In this document: piece by piece, positions 35,507-41,936 of the stretch
Position numbering within the stretch: position 1 is the first letter of the stretch
How the letters are laid out: each line of letters opens with the position of its first letter
Origin: an uncultured Ilumatobacter sp.
GTDB lineage: Bacteria > Actinomycetota > Acidimicrobiia > Acidimicrobiales > Ilumatobacteraceae
NCBI GenBank assembly: GCA_938049325.1
Contig: CALICC010000003.1
Span: forward strand, 1-41,936
DNA: 41,936 nt
Direction: 5' to 3'
Position numbers and translations under genes: made by a program
The notes under the pieces: model-generated
The model's database searches: none
What the model was told of the DNA's origin: nothing
What the model saw: the letters and a program-made list of their open reading frames with translations, nothing else

Positions 35507-36121
35507 CTACATCTCCTCGGCGTACTCGGCGAGCAGCTTGTCGGCGGCTTCGCGCAACAAGCTCGCTTCGGTTCGATTGGTCGCCCGGGACAGCGCAGCC
35601 AAACGGTCGAGAGTCGCCCGGCTGTAGTAGTTGCTCTTCATCACCATCTTGTCTTCGACGTAGATTCCGACGCGGTTCCGCCCGGCGCGTTTGCTTCGAC
35701 TGAGCGCCTCGTCGGCGGCGCGCAGCAGCTCGTCGCCAGTGGTGCCGTGCGGAGGACGCGCTGCGAGCCCTGCGGACAGCGTGACCGGATGCGCCTCCGA
35801 GCCGAGTCCGATCGATTCGATGTGCACCCGCACTTCGTTGATCAACACCAGCGCGTTCTCGAGGCTGACGCCGGGAAACGCGACCACCCACTCGTCACCA
35901 CCAATCCGGTCAACGAGTGACTCCTTCGGGAGATTGGTGCGCAAGGCTCGCTCGAACGTGGCAAGCAATCGGTCTCCGTCAGCGCGGCCCGCCGCATCGT
36001 TGAAGTCGCCGAACCCGTCGAGGTCGGTCATCACCACGCTGATCGGAAGATCACGAGCGAAGTCGTCGATGGCGAGCGCCACCTCGCCTCGGCCCACCAC
36101 CTTGGAGATCCTCATACTCAC
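35507..36121 (-). CDS. GGDEF-domain protein with C-terminal ribbon-helix-helix-like segment
   Basis: VVMTDLDGFGDFNDAAGRADGDRLL, VDRIGGDEWVVAF, SAGLAARPPHGTTGDELLRAADEALSRSKRAGRNRV; C-terminus SNYYSRATLDRLAALSRATNRTEASLLREAADKLLAEY. Start GTG 36121 or ATG 36115. Confidence 0.85.
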   Translation of the reverse strand: MSMRISKVVGRGEVALAIDDFARDLPISVVMTDLDGFGDFNDAAGRADGDRLLATFERALRTNLPKESLVDRIGGDEWVVAFPGVSLENALVLINEVRVHIESIGLGSEAHPVTLSAGLAARPPHGTTGDELLRAADEALSRSKRAGRNRVGIYVEDKMVMKSNYYSRATLDRLAALSRATNRTEASLLREAADKLLAEYAEEM

Positions 36122-36123
36122 TA

Positions 36124-36152
36124 CATATATACGTGTGTGGTACCAATGTCAA
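36124..36152 (-). promoter_or_regulatory. Sigma70-type promoter TTGACA-N17-TATATG
   Basis: Minus strand TTGACA TTGGTACCACACACGTA TATATG; exact 17-bp spacer; contains palindrome TGGTACCA (36138-36145). Confidence 0.7.
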
Positions 36153-36174
36153 CCGTCTGATGCGCTGCGCAGGT

Positions 36175-36221
36175 TTCTGGTCCACGGAAGCGTCGGAAAC
36201 CGACGCAGTTGTGGACCAGAA
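36175..36221. other. 47-nt bipartite stem-loop element
   Basis: TTCTGGTCCAC-GGAA-GCGTCGG-AAA-CCGACGC-AGTT-GTGGACCAGAA: 11-bp outer stem, symmetric 4x4 internal loop, 7-bp inner stem, 3-nt loop. Confidence 0.85.
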
Positions 36222-36285
36222 CAAGCCAGGGGAACAGACAAAGGGAGCGAGCGGGAGGGAGGGACCACCCGGGTGGGGCGTCGCG

Positions 36286-36885
36286 TCAGCGAGTGATGCG
36301 TTGTTGCGCAGCCCACTGCAGGAGCAACACGGTCTTGCCATCGTTGATCTCGCCGCTCGCCACGCGACCGAGGGCGTCGTCGAGGCCGAGTTCGAGTACC
36401 TCGATGTCCTCGCCCTCGTCGGCGACGCCACCGCCGTCTGCCACCTTGTCATCGGGCGAGTAGTCGGCAGCGAAGAACGCCACGCGCTCGGTCACCGAAC
36501 CCGGGCTCATGAACAACTCGAACAGGTACGTCACCGAACCGACCCGGTAGCCGGTCTCCTCTTCGACCTCGCGCCGGATCGCCGACTCGGGATCGTCACC
36601 GTCGAGCAGTCCGGCGGGCGCTTCGATCAGCATCCCGTCCGGATGACCGTTCAGATATGCAGGTACCCGGAACTGGCGTGTGAGCACGACGGTCTCGCGC
36701 TCCCAGTCGACGAGCAAGATCGTCGCGCCATTCCCTCGGTCGTACGCCTCACGCTGGTGGCGAGCCCACTCACCGTTCGCAGACCGATAGTCGAACTCGA
36801 CTCGACGCAAGGTGTACCAGCTGTCGGACAGCACGTCGACGCGCTCGATGCGGACGTTCGGATTCGAGTCAGGACCCGGAGACAT
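36286..36885 (-). CDS. NUDIX hydrolase (ADP-ribose pyrophosphatase-like)
   Basis: Nudix-type EAPAGLLDGDDPESAIRREVEEETGYRVG. Confidence 0.92.
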   Translation of the reverse strand: MSPGPDSNPNVRIERVDVLSDSWYTLRRVEFDYRSANGEWARHQREAYDRGNGATILLVDWERETVVLTRQFRVPAYLNGHPDGMLIEAPAGLLDGDDPESAIRREVEEETGYRVGSVTYLFELFMSPGSVTERVAFFAADYSPDDKVADGGGVADEGEDIEVLELGLDDALGRVASGEINDGKTVLLLQWAAQQRITR

Positions 36886-36913
36886 CGCGACACGGTACGC
36901 GGCGGCCGGGTTC

Positions 36914-38728
36914 CTACTCGTTCACCCAGTCGGGGCCGAGGTAGAACGACGAGATGCGCTCGGCTCGATACGTCACCCAGAGTTCGTTCGGCGCCGATCT
37001 GAACTCCCACACGACGTCGCCGCCTGACTGACCATCGGGCACGACTTCGCGCACCAGGATGTGCAGCGGATCCGCTGGATCGGGCGGGAACGCCCCGATG
37101 CCGCCGTGGGTGATCAGCACGTTGCCGTTCTCCAACACATCGGCGTCTCCGATGAATTCGGCATAGGCGACATCGCCCGACGCTTCGTTGTCGATGTGCT
37201 CCCAACGCTGTCGAGCAGACCAGTCAGCGGGGTCTTCCGAAGCATCGTCCACGTCGTAGATGACCGCGCGGCTGAACAACGGATTCGCCGGATCATCGGC
37301 AGAAGTACCCGGACGAACGTTGCCGTTGTCGTAGACCACCAGCGAACCGTCGACGTTCACTTCGACCGCGTGCTGGTAGTAGGTCGGCTCACCGTCGAGC
37401 GGCATCGTCGCGCCCGCACCGAGAATCCATCGAAGCTCCGATTGTGGGCCTTCGGCGTCGAGGTGGTTGAACGCAACGATCTGATTCGTGTGGCGCGACG
37501 AGATGATGATCGCGTCGCGCTCGGGGTCGTACACCGCGCTGTTCGCGTGCGTCCAGTCTCGTGTGTTCTCTTCCTGGAAAATCCCTTGCGGGACACAGAG
37601 TTCGATCCCGGGATGCTCATCGATACTCACCACGTCCCACAGGTCCCACGTGCGCACCACCGTGCCGTCGGGCTCGAATTCGACCGCGACGTCGCTCACC
37701 GCGTTGAACGGCGCCGGGTCGTCGGGGCAGAACGTCGCCCGCTGTTCGGGAGTGAGTTCGTGCACCGTGGTCGAGAGCGTCAAGATGTTGCCGTTCGGCA
37801 TCGGCCAGTTCTCATGATGCACTCCCACCAGGTCGATCCAGTCGGAGCGAACCGGAAGCGGATCGATGTCGCCCGGGTTGCCGGCGAGGGCCCCGACCCC
37901 ACCCTGAAATTCGACCTGATCGGGGTCCACTTCAGCAATCACCAGGTCGTCATCGACCGTGTCACCTTCGACCGACGACGGTTGCGGTCGCCAATGGCCC
38001 ACGACGTTGCCGAGCATGTCGATCTCGCGGATGCCGAACGGCCAGTAGAAGATGTTGAACGTGCCATCGGGCGTCGGCTCGAAACCCGCCTGCGCGCCCG
38101 TGTTCGCGTAGTACCACACGACCTCGCCGTCGTTGTCGTAGGCAACGAGGGTCTGGCTCGAGGGCGCTCCCTCTGGAATCTGGAGTGAGTCGAGCTCGAG
38201 CACCGTGTATCCGGGCGCGGCGCGGTCGGCGTCGACCGTGACCTCGTGCTCGGAGAACCACTCGGGGAGCGCCGACGTCGTGAACTCGCCCGCCTCAACC
38301 GATCCGAGCGATTCACCGTCTTCGTCGAACGCCTCGACGTCGACGAGGTAGGTGAGCTCGGCGCGCATGCCGACCAGCGGAATTTCGTGGTCGACCGCGG
38401 CCGCCACTGTGCGAGGTACCGCGACGCTGTGATCGTCGGAGGTTGCGGTGACTTCGATCTGGGCGGCCTGAGCAAGCGCAACCTCCACCGATGCGGCGAG
38501 TCCGATGTACGGACTGGGCTCGATCGCGATTCGAGTCACGACCCCTGGCTCGGTCGTGGTGGGTGAGTCGGTGGCGGGCGGCGCCTCGTTCGTCGCCACG
38601 GCCGGCGCAGTCGTGGCCGCATCAGATGGTTCGGTCGCGACTGTGGGCGCAGCGTCGTTGCCGTCGCTGGCACACGCACCAGCGAGGAACACGAACGAGG
38701 CAAACGAAACGACGAATCGACGAGGCAC
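36914..38728 (-). CDS. Arylsulfotransferase (ASST)-like lipoprotein
   Basis: Lipobox FVFLAGACASD after start VPRRFVVSF; GEVVWYYANTGAQAGFEPTPDGTFNIFY, HHENWPMPNGNILTL, YYQHAVEVNVDGSLVVYDNGN. Track ORF begins at 38812. Confidence 0.78.
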   Translation of the reverse strand: MPRRFVVSFASFVFLAGACASDGNDAAPTVATEPSDAATTAPAVATNEAPPATDSPTTTEPGVVTRIAIEPSPYIGLAASVEVALAQAAQIEVTATSDDHSVAVPRTVAAAVDHEIPLVGMRAELTYLVDVEAFDEDGESLGSVEAGEFTTSALPEWFSEHEVTVDADRAAPGYTVLELDSLQIPEGAPSSQTLVAYDNDGEVVWYYANTGAQAGFEPTPDGTFNIFYWPFGIREIDMLGNVVGHWRPQPSSVEGDTVDDDLVIAEVDPDQVEFQGGVGALAGNPGDIDPLPVRSDWIDLVGVHHENWPMPNGNILTLSTTVHELTPEQRATFCPDDPAPFNAVSDVAVEFEPDGTVVRTWDLWDVVSIDEHPGIELCVPQGIFQEENTRDWTHANSAVYDPERDAIIISSRHTNQIVAFNHLDAEGPQSELRWILGAGATMPLDGEPTYYQHAVEVNVDGSLVVYDNGNVRPGTSADDPANPLFSRAVIYDVDDASEDPADWSARQRWEHIDNEASGDVAYAEFIGDADVLENGNVLITHGGIGAFPPDPADPLHILVREVVPDGQSGGDVVWEFRSAPNELWVTYRAERISSFYLGPDWVNE

Positions 38729-38838
38729 CCTTGCATTCGACCAGTCCTCACGACGAAAAGCTCGCAACTCAGAATTTGCAGCGACGCGCGGTTCGCCCGT
38801 AACTCCGCGCACGGCGCGAATGCGTAGTGTGTTCGTCC

Positions 38839-39264
38839 ATGGTCAGTAACAAGCAGCAAGTCGAGAGCCTGCGCAACGTCAAACTGTTCAGCAGTTGCAC
38901 CGACAAAGAACTCCGCAAGGTCGCAAAGGCGACCGACGAAGTGTCGATGACCGAGGGAACGCTCATCATCGACCAAGGCCAAACCGGCCGCGAGGCATTC
39001 GTCATCGTCGAGGGCGAGGTGATCGTTCGTCGCAACGGTCGCAAGGTCGCCGAGCTGGGCGCTGGTTCAGTGGTTGGCGAGATGTCACTGCTCGACAAAG
39101 GTCCGCGCACCGCAACCGTTGTGTGCCAGACCGACTGCACGCTGCTCGTCATCGACCAACGCCGCTTCCTCGGTGTGCTCGACGAAATCCCGTCCATCAG
39201 CCACAAGCTCATGGCGAGCCTCGCGTCAAAGATCCGCGAACTCGACCGCGCGTCGTTCGGCTGA
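38839..39264 (+). CDS. Single cyclic nucleotide-binding (CNMP/Crp-like) domain protein without HTH
   Basis: GTLIIDQGQTGREAFVIVEGEVIVRRNGRKVAELGAGSVVGEMSLLDKGPRTATVVCQTDCTLLVID; no C-terminal HTH. Confidence 0.88.
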   Translation: MVSNKQQVESLRNVKLFSSCTDKELRKVAKATDEVSMTEGTLIIDQGQTGREAFVIVEGEVIVRRNGRKVAELGAGSVVGEMSLLDKGPRTATVVCQTDCTLLVIDQRRFLGVLDEIPSISHKLMASLASKIRELDRASFG

Positions 39265-39354
39265 CTCGCCGTTCGCTCGATCCTCCCGCGCACCGTCTTC
39301 GAGGATCCCCATGACGATCGAGCGTCAGTACTGCGAGTTGCGTAAGTTCACGCC

Positions 39355-40104
39355 ATGAACTTCGTGCAACTCCCCGACGACTGGCCGACACAACGAGGAA
39401 CCCTGCAACGAATCGCGACGCACGTCGTGGCCCAGGCTCAGCAGAAGGTGACCGGCCACTTTGCACTCATGGCCGTACCCGGCGGCTTCGGCACGCCACA
39501 GTTCGGCGCGGACCGCCAACGTGTCCGCGTGTCGGGCGGCTCGGTCTTCGTCGAAACCGCCAAAGGCCCGCGTGACGGTGGAGCCGAAACCTCGGTGCAC
39601 ATGATCGCCGGATCGACGCTGCGCGACCTTTGTGCCGCAGCGGGGTTCGAGCCCGACCCGGACTTCTCGGTCGGACACGACACACCCGAGCTCGGCGACG
39701 TCGACGAACCGCTCATGCTCGACTCGGAAACCACGACCGTGGTCGGCGACTGGTACCTCCTCGGTCAACGTGCGATGGATGTGACAATCGCCTCGCTGCC
39801 CGACCCGCAAGCGTCGGTCGCTCGCCTCTGGCCCGAACACTTCGACATCGGTATCGACCTCGCCGTCGACCCTGCCAACAAACCGGGCATCCGGACCAAT
39901 CTCGGCGCAGCGGCGGGCGATTCCTACCACGAAGAGCCGTATTTGTACGTCGGACCGTGGGATGACTCCCGACCCGGCCCCGCCGAGTTCTGGAACGCTC
40001 CGTTCGGCGCGACCCTCGGTTTCGGCGAACTCGATGCCGCCGAGAACCCCCTCGCAGCGGCCACCGAGTTCTTCTTGCACGGCGTTGCGTACTTGCGAAG
40101 CTGA
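39355..40104 (+). CDS. Hypothetical protein
   Basis: Intact 249-aa ORF in otherwise non-coding gap; no recognised family. Confidence 0.75.
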   Translation: MNFVQLPDDWPTQRGTLQRIATHVVAQAQQKVTGHFALMAVPGGFGTPQFGADRQRVRVSGGSVFVETAKGPRDGGAETSVHMIAGSTLRDLCAAAGFEPDPDFSVGHDTPELGDVDEPLMLDSETTTVVGDWYLLGQRAMDVTIASLPDPQASVARLWPEHFDIGIDLAVDPANKPGIRTNLGAAAGDSYHEEPYLYVGPWDDSRPGPAEFWNAPFGATLGFGELDAAENPLAAATEFFLHGVAYLRS

Positions 40105-40137
40105 AAGTTGATGATGGCGGGGTTATGACCGCGACGT

Positions 40138-40151
40138 CTACCCGCGGGTAG
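40138..40151. promoter_or_regulatory. Candidate operator: 14-bp perfect palindrome CTACCCGCGGGTAG
   Basis: Perfect inverted repeat ending 12 bp before the ATG at 40164. Confidence 0.5.
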
Positions 40152-40163
40152 CTTTGACACCGC

Positions 40164-41936
40164 ATGAGTACTGCTGAAGACACCACCTCTGAAACGGGTT
40201 CTGAAACAGGCACGCGAGCGCGGATCAAGCCGCACCAGCTGCCACTCGTCATCTTCACGGCGATGGCGGTCTTCACCGTCGTTTCGGGCATCATCCCGCA
40301 GATCACCGGGTGGAAGAGCGACAGCCCGATTCACCGCACGGTGTTCGTGAACGTTCCGGGTCCGCTGCAGATCGCGTTCTACACGGTGATCCCGGCGCTG
40401 CTCGTGTGGGTCGCGATCATGTTCTCGCACCGGATGAAGAACTGGGAGCGCGGCGCACCCTCTCAGCGCAAGACCACGACCAAGAACGCCGCCAAGCGAC
40501 TCAAGGACTTCCGAGCCGGCGTCTACATGCAGACGCTGCTGCGCGACGCCGGTGCGGGCCTCATGCACTCGATGATCTACTTCGGGTTCCTCGGACTGCT
40601 CGGCGTGACGACGGTGCTCGAAGTCGACCACCAGATGCCTGAGGCACTGAAGTTCCTCCACGGCGACGTGTATCGCGGTTACGTCGCCTTCGGTGACCTC
40701 ATGGGCCTGATCTTCATGGTCGGCATCGTGTGGGCGATCGTGCGCCGCTACGTGCAGCGCCCGTACCGCATTCGCATCAAGTCGAAGCCCGAGCACGCCA
40801 TCATTCTCGGCACGTTCTTCGTCATCGGCCTCTCCGGCTTCGGCGCCGAGATGTTCCGCATCGCACTCGAAGGCCAGACCCGCAACGTCGACTACGAGAA
40901 GTGGAGCTTCATCGGCTACCCGCTCTCGACACTCGTCGACGGTTGGGGCACCTCGACCCTGCAGCTGTGGCACCAGATCTGGTGGGTCGCTCACGTCGTC
41001 AGCTTCCTCGTCTTCCTCGCGATCCTGCCGATCACGATGCTGCGCCACATGTTCACCTCGCCGATCAACATGTACCTCAAGGACAAGGACCGCCCGAAGG
41101 GCGCCATGCGTCCGATGGCAAACCTCATGGAGACCGAGCTCGAGTCGTTCGGCGCCTCCGTCGTCGAAGACTTCACCTGGAAGCAGCTGCTCGACCTCGA
41201 CGCCTGCACCATGTGCGGACGTTGCACCTCCGTGTGCCCGGCGCACGCCACCGGCAAGCCGCTCGACCCGCGCGAGATCGTGCTCAAGTCGGGCGAAGTC
41301 ATGGCCGCAACCGGCACCCCCGCCGTCTCGCCGCCGCTCGGCACCGATAAAGAGATCACGGTCTCGGCCAACTCGCTGTTCGAACGCATCACGGCCGAAG
41401 AGCTGTGGGCGTGCACCACGTGCAAGGCCTGCGACGAGATCTGCCCGGTCAACATCGAGATCACCGACAAGATCTTCGACATGCGTCGCTACCTGTCGCT
41501 GATGGAGTCGAACTTCCCCGCCGAGCTCGGCAACGCCTACCGAGCGATGGAGAACCAGGGCAACCCGTGGGGCCTCAACCAAGGCGAGCGTGCCGACTGG
41601 GCCGAAGGCATCGAAGGCGTGCAGATCGTCGACCCGGGCGAAACCCTCGACACCGAGTACCTCTACTGGGTCGGTTGCGCCGGTTCGTTCGACGACAAGA
41701 ACAAGAAGGTCACCCAGGCCATGGCGAACCTGCTTCGCCGTGCCGGCATCGATGTCGCCATCCTCGGCCCGTCCGAGATGTGCACGGGCGACTCCGCTCG
41801 CCGTTCGGGCAACGAGTACCTGTTCCAGATGCTCGCCCAACCCAACGTCGAGATGCTCAACGAGATGGGCGTCAAGAAGATCATCGCCCAGTGCCCGCAC
41901 TGCCTCAACACGTTGAAGAACGAGTACCCGCAGCTC
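40164..41936 (+). CDS. Membrane-bound (Fe-S)-binding oxidoreductase, heterodisulfide-reductase-like; 3' end outside window
   Basis: Direct translation of an ORF open to the window edge (absent from the track): MSTAEDTTSETG..., NarI-like TM region, two 4Fe-4S motifs CTMCGRCTSVCPAHATG and CTTCKACDEICPVN, CCG-type segment YWVGCAGSFDDKNKK...CPHCLNTLKNEYPQL. Confidence 0.92.
   Translation, partial: MSTAEDTTSETGSETGTRARIKPHQLPLVIFTAMAVFTVVSGIIPQITGWKSDSPIHRTVFVNVPGPLQIAFYTVIPALLVWVAIMFSHRMKNWERGAPSQRKTTTKNAAKRLKDFRAGVYMQTLLRDAGAGLMHSMIYFGFLGLLGVTTVLEVDHQMPEALKFLHGDVYRGYVAFGDLMGLIFMVGIVWAIVRRYVQRPYRIRIKSKPEHAIILGTFFVIGLSGFGAEMFRIALEGQTRNVDYEKWSFIGYPLSTLVDGWGTSTLQLWHQIWWVAHVVSFLVFLAILPITMLRHMFTSPINMYLKDKDRPKGAMRPMANLMETELESFGASVVEDFTWKQLLDLDACTMCGRCTSVCPAHATGKPLDPREIVLKSGEVMAATGTPAVSPPLGTDKEITVSANSLFERITAEELWACTTCKACDEICPVNIEITDKIFDMRRYLSLMESNFPAELGNAYRAMENQGNPWGLNQGERADWAEGIEGVQIVDPGETLDTEYLYWVGCAGSFDDKNKKVTQAMANLLRRAGIDVAILGPSEMCTGDSARRSGNEYLFQMLAQPNVEMLNEMGVKKIIAQCPHCLNTLKNEYPQL

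Noticed and set aside
36265-36276. 12-bp palindrome CCACCCGGGTGG near the NUDIX stop codon
   Set aside because: Short, GC-only and easily expected by chance here; no U-tract for a terminator
39924-41900. 658-aa minus-strand ORF
   Set aside because: Antisense to a clearly coding Fe-S oxidoreductase; composition (His/Glu/Asp/Val-rich) without domains

Overview
High-GC actinobacterial chromosomal window (gene content and codon usage suggest an Acidimicrobiia-like organism; inference only). It is densely coding, with no rRNA, tRNA, phage, transposon or CRISPR recognised. Main blocks, left to right: (i) partial HAD hydrolase; (ii) MoxR / DUF58 / transglutaminase (TgpA-like) trio; (iii) minus-strand operon of ZrgA-like (DUF2796) lipoprotein, ABC ATPase, FtsX-type permease and DUF3299 lipoprotein, with a Fur/Zur-type box overlapping a probable leaderless promoter; (iv) 1600-aa multi-Ig-like surface protein with poly-Thr tracts, next to an FHA/FtsK-SpoIIIE (EccC-like) protein that contains no GK[S/T] motif, and a possible PilM-like protein; (v) dnaK-grpE-dnaJ-hspR with a HAIR box and an unexplained pair of identical-core palindromes upstream; (vi) cytidine deaminase, flavoprotein, membrane protein, TauE/SafE-like transporter, Ser/Thr kinase and FHA/zinc-ribbon protein, the last four in overlapping reading frames; (vii) FrcBCAK-like sugar ABC operon with a divergent LacI regulator and three copies of TGACAACGTTGTCA between them; (viii) gpmI; (ix) a compact GGDEF protein with a C-terminal ribbon-helix-helix-like segment, followed by a methyltransferase; (x) NUDIX hydrolase, arylsulfotransferase-like lipoprotein, single-CNBD protein, hypothetical protein, and a truncated membrane Fe-S oxidoreductase that the ORF track omits because it runs off the window. 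The most noteworthy items are the GGDEF-RHH protein, the pseudo-ATPase FtsK/EccC-like protein in a split kinase/FHA/Ig-like cluster, the twin palindromes upstream of dnaK, the triple LacI operator, and a 47-nt bipartite stem-loop at 36175-36221.
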